A stretch of DNA of 64,000 nucleotides from Triangularia verruculosa. Its lineage: Eukaryota; Ascomycota; Sordariomycetes; Sordariales; Podosporaceae. Made by a program: the position numbers and the translations under genes. Numbering within the stretch: position 1 is the first letter of the stretch; each line of letters begins with the position of its first letter. The notes beneath the pieces are model-generated. The model was given only the letters and a program-made list of their open reading frames with translations. It was not told where the DNA came from and made no database searches. This document shows, piece by piece, positions 1 through 10,868 of this stretch. The stretch spans positions 124,001-188,000 of the forward strand of contig MU863941.1 of the NCBI GenBank assembly GCA_033296885.1, written 5' to 3'.

Positions 1-628
1 TTGACCCTAGGGAGCAACCAATGGAGGTGTGGGGTGGCCGCAGCCTCAGACCAACAGTGGACGAACAGTGGACGAAATGTCTGCAGGGCGCAGGTTGTCA
101 AACACTCCAACAACACCAAGTGGCACCGCTAAAGCTTGAGCTTTCGAGCGGGGTAACGGCACAGGGCCAGCTTGGAGGGTGCGGGTGGTGGCCTATCTTT
201 TCGAGAATCGAGCCTTGTGGTTTTGCATTTTGAGACATACATCTTGGTGTTTTGGACCCCATACGCGGGTTGGTGGAGGTGGTAACGTGATGGTCACAGT
301 TGGAGGGTTCGGCGGATGAGTCTGTCGCCTGTGCTGCCACACTGAGCTTGGGCAGCAAACAAAATCGGGCCATAAGTCTCGTGAGAAATTCTCGCTTCTT
401 TCGTCTGGCGGTGACGGTTATCGCGGCTTTTTGTTCAACTGCTTGTCTGAGTTGTCAAGACGCCAGGGAGTGGGAGGTTGGGAGCGCGCCAAGCGACGAA
501 CCATCCCAAGTCCCGAAGCCCAGCCAGCCACAAGGGAACCCTTCCGATCGTTCCGTTCAGACCCACATCCGGAGCCACACCGGACCGATGAAAAGCCACG
601 CTGCTCTTCCGCCACCACAACAAAAAAA
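1..628. other. Gene-free stretch before tRNA-Tyr
   Basis: Open frames of 60-149 codons occur on both strands, but none has recognisable protein character, splice logic or a domain. I see no gene here. The last part, just before 629, is the 5' flank of the tRNA-Tyr gene. Confidence 0.5.
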
Positions 629-716
629 CCCCTTGTGGTGTAGTTGGCTATCACGTTCGGCTGTAAAGGAATTTATTGATACCGAAAGGTCACCGGCTCG
701 ATTCCGGTCGAGGGGA
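629..716 (+). tRNA. tRNA-Tyr (GTA) with intron
   Basis: The cloverleaf is complete. The acceptor arm CCCCTTG (629-635) pairs with CGAGGGG (709-715), with discriminator A at 716. The anticodon stem TTCGG pairs with CCGAA. The anticodon GTA is at 663-665 and the T arm is ACCGG/CCGGT. About 14 nt of intron (roughly 667-680) follow the base next to the anticodon, the normal place for nuclear tRNA introns. The C1:G72 pair is the identity element typical of eukaryotic tRNA-Tyr, which supports the assignment over tRNA-Val, whose D arm looks similar. Confidence 0.9.
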
Positions 717-1091
717 CTCTTCCTTTTGCTCCTCTCATTCTCAAGATAAACATATTCCTTGGCTTTTGCCTCGGCTGGTGGATATAACTTCTGTTTTTGG
801 TGGGATAATTAGAGCGCACAGATATTGTGCAGGCCTCGATTTGTGCGTCTAGCTTTGGTGCACGGCACAAGATTTTTACCAGGCCAATGGAATTGTGCAG
901 CGCTTTTGATGGGCTGTCGCTGATGGTGGGCCCCCAAAAAAAGATTCCTGCATCGCGCAGTGGCTCAGCCCTGTGAAGACTGCAGCAACCTCGACGGCAT
1001 GAAAAGGCGATGGGCGTCAAAAATAGAGTCTCGAGTGAGCTCGAGAACCTCATCATCAAGCATCCAGTTTCATATTGATGATGACTGCTAC
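717..1091. other. Gene-free stretch between tRNA-Tyr and HET relic
   Basis: I see no gene. It may contain the decayed 3' end of the minus-strand HET relic that follows. Confidence 0.4.
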
Positions 1092-2053
1092 CTACGTAGC
1101 CTTGCTTGTCATGGGCTTACAGTCGCACCGGCGAAAGCTCAAAGTCCCCACCATATCCTGTGTCCTCCCTGGCCAGAAGCGAGCAGACCACTGGCCCGGG
1201 TGCACAGAAAGCAGATTCTTCCGCATTATGTTCTGCACAATGTATACCGTCTCTGAGCCGGCCTTGTATTCCTCCACATCTGTTGGCGTGTACGCAGCGA
1301 GCTGTGACGCGCTTGTGCTAGCATACACGCCCTGTGCAATGTCGATCAGGTAGATTCCCGTTGCACGCCAGCCATCCTGAGTAGGCACTCATTTGGCAGT
1401 GCAAAGGCAGTATGATTCCATGCTGGCTATAGCCGACATGAGGAATGTGTCGTTCAAGCAGTATCTCGAGCGGCAGCAAGGTGTTGTCTCGGATCTCGTG
1501 GAACAGGCGCGTACACATCCACACCCCTTGCTGGTCATTGTGAGCTCCGGGTTTACAAACTTTGAGCTGACAATTCGAGTGCCGGATCGTGCGAAATTTC
1601 GTGGAGATGGAGCTAAGACTCCTGTAACATATATCATTTTCCGACTCTTCGAGTTCCCAGTGCCAAGTCGTTTGTCTCTGTGGTGATCTCGTCCTGGAGT
1701 CGTCTGAAGCCCTTGGTTCGCTCGCCGTATAATAATAACATGTTGATTTCGAAGATCCTCAAGAGACAACAGGCGATGTCCTCTTCTCGAGTTGTTTCTC
1801 GGTGACGTGCCCAAGACATCTTCTCAGTCACCGTCACCGAGTATAATGGAAGGGCTCCATTCAGCTCGCTCGTCGATGCCAGGCGAGTGAGGTGGTCTGC
1901 ATTCAGTTGCCGAGCGGCTGCTTTCGGTTGCAGTGGGCTTGGTGCAAATGACTGAATCAGAAGGTTTGTTTGCCCCCCGGTTACCCCGGGGCGATCCGCG
2001 AAAACGTCCTCCCGGTGAAGGCATAGGTACATCTTTAATCTTTCCCAAACCAC
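1092..2053 (-). pseudogene. HET-domain (HET-E-like) gene remnant, frameshifted
   Basis: Three overlapping minus-strand frames together give the end of a fungal HET-type incompatibility domain and the region after it. The first (2053 down to about 1640) has MSWARHRETTREEDIACC followed by LYGERTKGFRRLQDEI, the hallmark end of HET domains. The second (within 1814-1389) continues with VLAPSPRNFARSG and then LTMTSKGCG, matching the segment that usually follows. The third (1388-1092) has ETVYIVQNI. At least two frameshifts separate them, and the N-terminal part of the domain is missing. HET proteins trigger cell death on encounter with non-self. This copy cannot make an intact protein. Frame breaks are placed only approximately. 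Confidence 0.75.
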
Positions 2054-2286
2054 TCCAGTGAAGATCCGTGCAAATTATGCGACCGGTATGACGCCAATGA
2101 CCTTGAAGAATCAGGTACCCCCACCCTCCGCGACCGAGGCCAGGGAAGGGGTACGTAGGTGGTCATATTGGATCGATGTTGCGGCCGTGCGGGCTGGTTG
2201 AGGTGTGGTTTGAAAGGGGGACAGCAGTAAAGATGAAACTGTGTCTATTCGTGAGAAACCCGTATTATCTGACATTGATGTACCAC

Positions 2287-4625
2287 CTAGACCCCAAACG
2301 GCTGTTCTAAACCGGACTTCAACCCCTCCAGAAACGCCACAAACTCCGTCATCGCAGTCTCATCCCTCCCCAAAAGGGTGTCATGAAGAAACCATTCCCC
2401 CAGTTTATCAAGACCGCATCGGCACAAAACGATCCCCGTAGCTCCCCAAACTGGCCAGCCCCTGCCAGTCGCCTCCCACTCCTTCACCCGTTGTTGGGAC
2501 TTTGGACCCTTTCCGGCAAATATGTCAACACACCCGCCGTGTTCATGCTCCAGCCCAGGCAGACAGGACGGGCAGCCGCTCCCTTGTTTCTGCCCCACGC
2601 CGGCCGCATACGAGCAAATGACGATAGCGGCCATCAGAAGCGCTGGTGTAGCTAGTGGGTTGAGCTTATTCCTCCTTGCGGCGGCACCGAGGCTGGTGGG
2701 GCCGAAGGCAAGAGGATCGTGGCTTAACAGCTGACATATCTCCGCGCACGAAATAACACCCATCCTTGGACAGGGACTTCCTCTCCAAATCCCCAGCTTA
2801 GCCGCAACCTTTTCTGTGTCCACGTCATGATGCTTGCCTGAGGGTGCGGCGGAGTAGATTCTCAGCAGCGGCAGAGGGGCGTGCATCGTCATCTTTGCCA
2901 TGTGGAACAAGGTCCATGTAATTTCTTCGACGACATCGTATTGAAATAACTGTTGGGTTTCGCAGTGAGTTCGAAGCCGGGCATGCCACCGTTCGAGGTG
3001 TGCACGAGCGGCAAAGACTGGGGAATTGGGGATGCTCATCAGCGATATCTCCATGTCTGTTGAGAAAGCTGAGGCTTCCCATATTGGGGCTTGCAGGGCG
3101 CAGAGGGTGAGGTGGTGGTCCATGGGAAGAAGAGGAATGTTGGGAGCGGAGGGGGTGGGTGAGTACATGAATTCGCGGTGGAAGCCGCTCAAAAAGGTCG
3201 ATTTGACTTCTTCGTGCTGCGGCTGTTTCTGGAGTCGATATTGCAAGTCGTCCCCGTCGGTCGCTTCCCATACGAATGGCGAAGAAAGAAAGGGAATGTA
3301 TAGTTCTTGATAGCGGACTGTAGGGGCTATGTTCAGAATCACAGATAGATATGTGTCAAGACGGAAGACAGTATAGGCAAGACTAGGTAACACATTAGCC
3401 AGAGCACAAACATTGATTGACAAGAAATGAAGAAAATACACAGACCGATGCAGCTGCTCTTTCGCCAGCCAGAAGGTAAAGCCGTCGCCTTGAAGTCTTT
3501 CGGGCAGAGAATGACTGCCGTTGAAGATGCCGATGCAGCGGCAACTTTGGATCAAGATGGAGATGACCCGGCATGCTTTTCCAAGTTCATCTTTCTGATT
3601 CAAGTCAGTGAAAATAATAATGGATATTACGAGAATGGACATACCATGTTGTAAATGCTGTACACTACTAATAGCACCATACCTTGCAGGGTATGTAGTG
3701 ATGGGGTGACGTTCTTCGTCTACTGTTAGTCTCTCAGGTTTCTAGAAAAGTACATGCAGTTGTCCGGGGGCCCTACCACTCGGGTCGCTGCTAAGGCATC
3801 CTCGTAAAGTGCCGGAACGAACGTCTTGTGTTCTTCTCTCCCAGTGATCCAGCTAGCAAGAGCCAGAACAGACCCCAACAAGAGCTCAGATGCAGTGCCG
3901 ATGTTAAAGGTAGATACATGAAGAATGGGCCAATATGGGTGGATTTCTGTGAAATAGATCTCAAGCAGAAAGTAGGTAGTTGGTTCATCGATACCTTGCA
4001 GGAGGCCCCGAAGCTGCGAGCCGAAAGACTGGGAACTGTCACTTGAGAGTGAAATGGGAGGTGTAGGAGGAGCAATAGCAGCAAGAGCCGGTGAGGAATT
4101 TTGCTGATGAAAATATTCACCTGCGCCTGCCGGATCGAACTGCACACCAGTCCAGTGTCCCTGGGCATTATCGCTTCCATCGACGGAGGTTGCAGTGGAT
4201 GAAGCATTGTTGACGGCAGGGACTACCACGGGCGATCCATGCTCTGGTGACGTGTTCAACTCGATTTCAGATGGTCGTCCTTTGCGTACACATTCCAATC
4301 CATGGCGATTGCATTGGCGGCAAGGCGTTTCATTGTCACACTTGAGTTTCTTAACATGACACTCAGAGCAGGCCACAATCTTGGAGCTCGAGACGGCGTT
4401 CTGTGGGTGGTATTCGACATGGCGTTTGAAGACATCGCTCCGGGCATATCTCCGGCCGCAGATAGGACATTGGTAGTGGAGCTGTTTGCTGTGGGATTTG
4501 GCATGGCGGGTCAGATGTTCCTTTCGGGTAAAGCTCTTGTGACATCCTGGAGTACTACATGCGAAGCGAGTGCCTCTGGCCGACGTTGAAGCTGATGACT
4601 GGACTGCTAATGTCTGGCTGTTCAT
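2287..4625 (-). CDS. Transcription factor with two C2H2 fingers, a Zn2Cys6 cluster and a fungal TF domain
   Basis: Spliced model on the minus strand: 4625-3777, 3719-3645, 3594-3440, 3382-2287, giving 724 residues. Residues 23-45 and 53-73 are two C2H2 fingers (C23, C28, H41, H45; C53, C56, H69, H73). Residues 86-112 form a Zn(II)2Cys6 cluster (C86, C89, C96, C102, C105, C112). The C-terminal two thirds looks like the fungal-specific TF middle-homology region, with a LQGMVLLVVYSIYN helix and a VFRLDTYLSVILN segment. Introns are 57, 50 and 57 nt. The first has a CTAAC branch site, and the third was chosen with donor GTATTT to keep frame. Proteins combining C2H2 and Zn2Cys6 modules are a known fungal class and act as nuclear DNA-binding regulators. 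The target genes cannot be told; the divergent NmrA-like gene downstream of the tRNA is one candidate. Confidence 0.88.
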
Positions 4626-4915
4626 GGTGTGTGAAAGATGGGATGGATTTTTCTCAGGTTACAAGGTGGGATGATAGATAGGCGTCCTATTGTCCACAGC
4701 TCCGAAACAGAAGAAAAGCGCTCGAGGTTGAAAGCTTCCTCCTCGTCAGCATTGCGAGTCGATAGATTTGGCCAATCACAGGGTGTCAATGCGAAGATGA
4801 CAAAGCCGTCGAGGAAGGCAGCCAGGGGCCCGGCCATGTGGGATGTGGGATGTATTCCCGTCCAGGCTATTGATGTCGGTAAAAAGATAAGAACAACACC
4901 TGAAAAAAGGAGGGA

Positions 4916-5007
4916 CTCGGATACCGGGAGTCGAACCCGGGGCTGTTGAGAGAACAGACACTTCTGAGAAGTGAGAGTCAACGATGTTACCGCTACACCA
5001 TACCCGA
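4916..5007 (-). tRNA. tRNA-Glu (CTC) with intron
   Basis: Read on the minus strand, acceptor TCGGGTA (5007-5001) pairs with TATCCGA (4923-4917), with discriminator G at 4916. U1:A72 with G73 is normal for eukaryotic tRNA-Glu. The anticodon stem is GTTGA/TCAAC, the anticodon CTC lies at 4975-4973, and about 21 nt of intron follow it. The T arm contains GGTTCGACTCC. The gene sits between the transcription factor and the NmrA-like gene. Confidence 0.9.
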
Positions 5008-5395
5008 TTGTAATCGTGTGTGGATTCCGATTGTTGTACAATTCCTGGGAACAGGGCCTTTTGTTAGGGTTTGCGGGATGTGGGGTAGGTGAGTCAAGGA
5101 CATGACCGATGTTAACCCTAACCCTCATCAACCCCCTTCTCTCAATGCCGCCTTCTTTATGTTGACGCAGCAGCGGGGAGTTGGTAAGGCACAGCCTTCC
5201 GGTGAAAACGGCCAGAAGGTAGCTCCTGACCCACTGCTTACCTTGATATATTGCCAGTGGTTCTGTTGTTTTGAGAGCTTTTGTATTCATCACTGTTTTC
5301 ATCACCTTCTTTGCCACTTCTTCGTAGTGCCTTGCCTCCCACAAAACTCCCTGTACTTCGATCATCTTCGTCTACCATTGAACATTTCGTACAGC
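5008..5395. promoter_or_regulatory. Upstream region of the NmrA-like gene
   Basis: No gene is visible. It holds two telomere-type CCCTAA units in a row (5112-5125) and a pyrimidine-rich stretch before the ATG at 5396, as expected for a fungal 5' leader. A promoter role is inferred from position only. Confidence 0.4.
5112..5125. repeat. Two telomere-like CCCTAA units
   Basis: TTAACCCTAACCCT reads as two copies of the telomere hexamer complement inside an upstream region. Two units are too few for a telomere scar. It may be a telobox-like factor site or chance. Confidence 0.4.
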
Positions 5396-6362
5396 ATGAC
5401 GGCTTCAATCACCAACGTCGTTCTTGCCGGGGTAAGTGATGTTGCATTTTGATGTCTGCTCTGGCCCTGCAAATCTGACATTCGGGCTTGAATTGCAGGC
5501 AATCGGTAACCTAGGACCCTCCATCCTTGAACAGCTTCTCCTTGCTGGCGAGTTCACAGTCACCGTGCTCATCCGGAAAGAGTCTCCACGCACCTTCCCG
5601 GCTCCCGTCAAGACCATCACAGTCGACTACGACTCCCTTGATTCATTGACCTCGGCCCTCTCAGGGCAGGATGCAGTTGTATCGACACTTCCCATGTCGC
5701 CTCCCAAGAAGCTTCTTCTCATTGAAGCCGCCGCCAAGGCAGGCGTGAAGCGCTTCCTCCCCACAGAATTTGGCCCTGACACTCGCAACCCGAAAGTCCG
5801 GCAACTTCCCATCTTCCAAACCAATTTCAGGGCCCAAGACCTCCTGGAGGAAAAGACAAAGGAATCAGCGTTGACTTACACCCTCGTTGCCAATGGTGGC
5901 TTTTTTGACTGGGGCCTCAAGATCAATTGGCTGGTGAATGCCAAAGACAGACACGCGGTCCTGTACGATGGTGGTGACCGAAAGATCAGCTTTTCGCTCT
6001 TGTCTGATGTCGGGAAAGCTGTCGTGGGAGTTTTGAGGCACCCAGAGGAGACCAAGAACAGGCTGGTGTTTGTGCACAGCACGGTTCAGAGTTTCAAGGA
6101 TGTGTATGAGATTGCGAAGAAGCTCACTCCCGGCGAGAAGTGGACGGACGAGGTGGTGCAGGTGGAGGATGTGTTATCGTCGGCCTGGGCTGAGATCAAA
6201 AAGGAGAACCCTGATCCGGCGAACTTTGCGGTCAAATTCATCACTGCGGTCATTGCAGGAGAGGGCTATGGAAGCTTGTTTGAGAAGACTGACAATGAAT
6301 TACTGGGGATCAAGGAGCTGACTAGGGAGGAGGTAGAGGAGGTGATCAAGAGATACCTGTAG
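5396..6362 (+). CDS. NmrA-like / isoflavone-reductase-type NAD(P)-binding protein
   Basis: Two exons (5396-5431, 5499-6362; 67-nt intron, GTAAGT...TTGCAG) give 299 residues. The short first exon supplies MTASITNVVLAG, which joins to AIGNLGPSILEQLL to make the N-terminal nucleotide-binding loop of the NmrA/PCBER group of atypical short-chain dehydrogenases. Then follow FTVTVLIRKES, a DAVVSTLP strand, the AGVKRFLPTEFGPD segment typical of this family, and a GGFFDWGL region. The length fits the family. Members are either NAD(P)-dependent reductases of aromatic compounds or redox-sensing regulators. Which applies here cannot be decided. The ATG at 5396 was chosen because it restores the Rossmann start. 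Confidence 0.88.
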
Positions 6363-6656
6363 ATACCTACCTACTTCCATAGTAGCTTACTCAGCTGATA
6401 GGTAGTCACTTTACATCCGGCAGAAAGACTATCTTCGGGAAATATTAGGCAGGAATGATCCCAAGCCCATTTCAACACATCCTGATCAGCGCAAGCAGCA
6501 CCAAAAGGAAGGGCCAATCAACTTACATGAAGCTGCATTGAAGCGGGGATGACGGCGAAACACCAAGACCCACATCGTTCCACTCAAGCAGCACCGCGTG
6601 TCAACCCCACAATTTTCGTTCGTCAAGCTCAAATTTCCACTCCCGCCTCGACGTCA

Positions 6657-6720
6657 ACTCACCCACTCACCCACTCACCCACTCACCCACTCACCCACTC
6701 ACCCACTCTCCCACTCGTCC
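6657..6720 (+). repeat. (ACTCACCC)n tandem repeat
   Basis: Six perfect copies of ACTCACCC (6657-6704) are followed by two decayed copies (ACTCTCCC, ACTCGTCC). The array lies about 190 bp upstream of the C2H2 gene start at 6909, in its pyrimidine-rich leader. Confidence 0.9.
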
Positions 6721-6908
6721 CTCCGACTCCCAACCTCGGGCACAGCACAGCCTTGCAAGAACGGGGCCGCTCTTCAGATTTGAGCACAGTCGCGCCCTCA
6801 ATCGACGACCCTTTGACTAGGCCAGTCGCCGACCATTTTTGCTTGTTTTTAGTTGCCATCCAAACAACTCAGTCAGCTGTCACGTCTCCGCCCAAGCCCA
6901 AGCCCACA

Positions 6909-7973
6909 ATGGAGTCGAAGCGTTGGGCATCCGTGTCCACCACCTCTAGATCAACCGCTGACGGCCAAGGCCATGACAAAAATGGGTCACCGACGCGCCA
7001 CAAGTGTCGCCGTTGCGCTCAATCCTTCGATTCGCGCAACAAGTTAATGAGGCATGTGTTTGGCGACCATCCACCACCGGGTTCCGCAAGGCGCGAGACC
7101 GCACCCCGCAAACCTCTGTCGACAACAGTCGCAGAGCCACTGTCGCCAACAACATCACCCGGAACACCAACCGCAGAAGCGATTCCCTTGTCTCCAGTCG
7201 AGTCACATAACGAAAATAGTGACAATTATTACACAACAGAACTACCACGATTACAACCACATCACCCCCATCCATTTCTCACATTTACCAAGGAACAGCA
7301 ACTGATTTTTGTATTTCGCATCCTGTACGTCCTCTTCAACGTAGCCATGAAGCAGCATGAAGAGGCGAAGCAGAATCAACAACGCCTTCAACGCCTAGGA
7401 CACTTAGACTGGGATATCATGGCTCCAGAGCCGGTTACACCGCCGGAGTCACCAGTCTTGGTCAGTCCAACGATGGAATTTGTAGCCCCTTTAGTACAGC
7501 ACCATCGAGTCCTCAGCATCAGCAGCACATCCACACTCAATCCACTTGCGAGTGAGTTTCAGATGGTATCCGGAGGAAATAGCTCACCAGTCAACGAGCG
7601 TCTTCCGGTTGTCACAGGAGACACCGCCGCGAATGAGATTCAATGCGTCAGCGAGAAGAGCCCTCCGCTTATCCAAAAACTCTCAGATGCAGACCAGACA
7701 ATACAGAAGGCGAGCACAGATCTCGAGTCGCTTCAGGACTCGGCAAGGGCAGAAGAGGTGTTGAAGGCCCAGATGACAGACGAGTTGGAAGGCGCCGACC
7801 ACAAGAACAATCATCATGACCTTGAGTCCGAGGACGAGGATGACAATGACGGTGGGGCTCATTTAGTTTGGCTAGACGAAGAAGAGGATGACAATGGGGC
7901 TATACCAAAGGGTGCTTCTTTACAGAATAAGGACTCCACCTCGGTGCAGCAACGAGACGCCAGAGCGGTCTAG
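6909..7973 (+). CDS. Single C2H2 zinc-finger protein, otherwise disordered
   Basis: A single exon of 354 residues. The frame is open from 6549, but upstream of 6909 it only translates the CTCACCCA repeat and leader, so I start at the ATG in ACAATGG. Residues near 38-60 hold one C2H2 finger (CRRC, 12 residues, H, 4 residues, H). The rest is rich in Pro, Ser and Thr, followed by a Gln/Arg-rich stretch and a strongly acidic C-terminal part (runs of E and D such as ESEDEDDNDGG). A lone finger cannot usually give strong sequence-specific binding, so it may act in a complex or bind protein or RNA. I do not recognise an ortholog. Confidence 0.65.
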   Translation: MESKRWASVSTTSRSTADGQGHDKNGSPTRHKCRRCAQSFDSRNKLMRHVFGDHPPPGSARRETAPRKPLSTTVAEPLSPTTSPGTPTAEAIPLSPVESHNENSDNYYTTELPRLQPHHPHPFLTFTKEQQLIFVFRILYVLFNVAMKQHEEAKQNQQRLQRLGHLDWDIMAPEPVTPPESPVLVSPTMEFVAPLVQHHRVLSISSTSTLNPLASEFQMVSGGNSSPVNERLPVVTGDTAANEIQCVSEKSPPLIQKLSDADQTIQKASTDLESLQDSARAEEVLKAQMTDELEGADHKNNHHDLESEDEDDNDGGAHLVWLDEEEDDNGAIPKGASLQNKDSTSVQQRDARAV

Positions 7974-8219
7974 CCTGACAAAAACTTAGATGAGATATCT
8001 AACTAAGCATGAACGATAACATCAATGACAAACTTTTGTTTACCACTAAAGATGGTATATTAGTTTTGGATATGCTTCAAACCACACCTGTGCTTTCAAC
8101 TGAATCGGTGCGGTTGTGGTGGGTTGGCCTGAAGACTTCTTCGTATGTCGGTGTTGGTTGACAGGACCCGCCGACAATGTTATGCTCTATTTTCGGACCC
8201 TTTCTACTAATGAGCAATA

Positions 8220-8322
8220 GGGAGCTTGGCTCAGTTGGAAGAGCGCAGGTCTCATACACTGTATGATCTGGTTTAACATCAGAGTAATCCTGAGGTCGTG
8301 AGTTCGAGCCTCACAGTTCCCA
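8220..8322 (+). tRNA. tRNA-Met (CAT), elongator type, with intron
   Basis: Acceptor GGGAGCT (8220-8226) pairs with AGTTCCC (8315-8321), with discriminator A at 8322. The D arm is GCTC/GAGC, the anticodon CAT is at 8253-8255, and the T arm is GTGAG/CTCAC around TTCGAGC. About 30 nt (roughly 8257-8286) form the intron, which is long for this position. The anticodon stem CAGGT/TCCTG leaves one T-T mismatch at the loop end. The sequence lacks initiator hallmarks (no A1:U72), so it is elongator Met. Confidence 0.88.
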
Positions 8323-8884
8323 ATATCTTTTGCCTCTTTTTTCGTTCCCATCCTACCGTCGCATACATTTACTTAGATACTTAACTAGGTAGCTAAGGTA
8401 CAGTTAGGGTCTTCAAGTACCTAGGTGATTTGCCTTGATGACCATGCACTCCCGCCGTTAATGTTTAATGCTGTGGTGGTCTCCATTGCTTGTGTTCAGT
8501 TGATACCTGCGCAGCCGCGCGGCCTCCTATTTCTGATCTCAGTGACACATTTGCAGTATTTGATGCGGCATCACTGTTCTCAAAATAAAACCATGGGATA
8601 AGGATGCGTGACCGTTGATGTTGTCGGGGATGATTCGATGAAAATGTCGCCTGCTCCCGCGTTACCTTATCTGCGACCCATTCTCAGGAGAGTAGATCCT
8701 GGTCTTAGCCAACTGATTTTAGAGAGCGTAGCTGGAACACCCAGGCCCCAGAATAATACAAATTTAGGGGAACTACAGGTAGGTTCATTCTTCCCTGGAT
8801 CGACAACCATCTTCTCACCTGCTCCAGTTTGTAACCGTCAAAGACAGACCACAATTCAAAGAAACGGACCCCTCTAAGCCCACT
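8323..8884. other. Gene-free stretch
   Basis: No gene seen. A near-perfect copy of the recurring palindrome (TACCTAGGTG, 8418-8427) lies in an ACCT/AGGT-rich patch at about 8370-8430. The rest is the 3' side of the first membrane-protein gene. Confidence 0.4.
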
Positions 8885-10299
8885 TCAGTCCTCTCGTGCC
8901 CCTTCGCTCGTCACCTCATGACCCGAACTGGAAACTGTCAATGGCGGACTGAGCGGAGTAGAGGTATCCAATGTTGAAAGGGGTGAAACCATCCGAGACG
9001 CAATTTCTTCGAGAGAAAATATCGTCCGGTCCGTTTGAGCTTTCACCGCTAAATCTAGACTATTCGGCCGTGGTGTGCTTGAAGCAGCCTGGTTCCCAGG
9101 ATCCCCATCTAGCTCGTATCTGACCGGAAGGCTATCATTGTGCATGAGTTCAACTGGAGGCCCGTGTCTTGCCATTGGTGTAGCCGGGAGCTCAGGTTTT
9201 GAGGTCGGCCCGCTGAGTCTAACGGTGCTGATTGCGTCAAGCTCTGGCTTGCTCTCCAGGATATTACTTTCTTTGGGGTCGGTTGCGTGTTTTGCTGTGT
9301 CTTCAAGACTTTTACTCTCTACCACCTCAGTTGGTGGTGTCTGATCTTGTGTCCGTCGTGACTGTTTTCGCTTCTTGATATAAAGGCATAGGCCCACCAG
9401 GACTGCGAGAGTAATGAGTAGCACCCCGATGACAAGACCGACTATCCCTCCGACGGGTAATCGTGTCTCATTGCGATGAGTTGCTTCGTACTCCAGATCG
9501 ACTTGACGCCACACTAGTTGAATAACAGCAGCTGCTGTGATGATAGAGGTTGGTGTCGACTTCAGCGTTACATGATATACAATATCGTCATTGCTAGACA
9601 TGTCCCGGCTATCCTGGCGGCTAGTAGACGACGCCACGTCTGTCGGGCTGGGAATCCTTACTGCGAATATCTCACTCCACACAACATTGTCAGGTTCCTG
9701 TGTCAATGTGATAAGACTGGAATTAGAGTCGAAGCCGCAGGATGTCAGGATATGAAGTCCCACTGATTTGGTTGAGCCACAGTGCAAGAAGTTATGAACC
9801 TGCTGAGGGTCAACAGACTCCTCAGTGATAGCAGGCACAACCGTGTAGAACCTGTGTAAGATGTCTATTAGTACTCGGTATGTCCCCAGTCGTGGCCCCC
9901 TGAAGGATCGCGTAAGAGATATGCGACTTACGATGGACAGCATATTGCGGTGCTCTCCCCTTCATGTATGGCGACATAGGATGAATCGTCGTTTGTTATG
10001 ATGGCTACTGTATACCACCCCACGGGACAGTAGAGCCCTGGCGAATACACCACCCACTTTCCCACATGTCCATCAGGGAGACACTCCGCTCTTTCACCTC
10101 TGCAGTCGGCCGAGTAAGCGATGGGATTGTAGTCTCCGAAACCTAGCGGAAGATAGGCCTGGTCACGTTGGGGAGGAGGGGTGAAGGTCGTGGTTAGAGG
10201 TCCGATAGTCTGGTAGGTATAGACGTTTGACGTTGCGCCGTCCACTGTCCCCGTCTGGGTGTTCAATACCGTGGCACTTAGATTGTTGGAAGTACTCAT
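8885..10299 (-). CDS. Single-pass membrane protein, tandem paralog A
   Basis: Two exons on the minus strand (10299-9932, 9851-8885; 80-nt intron) give 444 residues. The N-terminal part has IGPLTTTFTPP, two Cys (CRGERAEC) and YSPGLYCPVGWYTV, then ends in AICCPS just before the intron. A second extracellular-type region follows, then one membrane segment (GGIVGLVIGVLLITLAVLVG) with positive KKRKQSRR after it, then a long, low-complexity cytosolic tail with PELDA and YELDG motifs. There is no classical signal peptide, so the single membrane helix probably acts as the anchor with the Cys-rich half outside. Its neighbours B and C share every one of these motifs and the intron site. Function unknown; a surface sensor is a guess from topology. 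Confidence 0.82.
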
Positions 10300-10868
10300 C
10301 GAGCTGATCTTCCTCTCGTCCAGTTTGTTGCTAACAGCGGTTTAAAGGGGCACCGAAGAGCAGGGGAATTTCGGGTGTGAATGTGGCGTGGCTTCGGTGA
10401 GAAGGTCGGTACCGTATATGATGGGACACCCTTGCGCCTACCTGGGAGGTCCCTCAACGTGACCGTCCTGTCCGAGACAAACGCATGCAAGGTAACCTGA
10501 CTATCGTCGACTCCTGACCCTTAGATTAGTGGTACGAGGTAGCTTAGTCTCGGATTATTGCAGAGTGACAGGACACAGCGTTTCGAGGAGGCAGGCTGTG
10601 TCCAAGCTTAGTTTTGTCTGTTAAGTTACCTATGGCGAAAGGTGGATGACACGAATAGATCCCTGGTAGGTATTTTAACAGCTTTTTAGTGCGATCTGGG
10701 AAACTGACTGTGAGTAGCGTACAAGTAATGAGGATCGAATTAGATCACACCATACAGTACCTAGGTAACTGACGATTTACCACAGATAGCCATAATAAAA
10801 ACACAAATAAATGACGTGGGTATACATGAGGTGGGTTTTATTGGCTACTTCCTAGGTAATCTCACCAG
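10300..10868. other. Intergenic, between paralogs A and B
   Basis: No gene. One perfect TACCTAGGTA palindrome is at 10758-10767 and a CCTAGGTA at about 10850. It holds the promoter of A, by position. Confidence 0.5.

Noticed and set aside
3383..3439. Reading straight through this segment as coding in the first transcription factor
   Set aside because: The frame is open, but the segment has a good donor, a CTAAT-like branch site and a CTAG acceptor. Removing it restores the conserved HRSVLAYTVFRLDTYLS stretch.
5112..5125. Telomere fusion or chromosome end
   Set aside because: Only two hexamer units, in the middle of normal genes.
6549..6908. N-terminal extension of the C2H2 gene by 120 codons
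   Set aside because: It translates a tandem repeat and a pyrimidine-rich leader; the ATG at 6909 has a good context.
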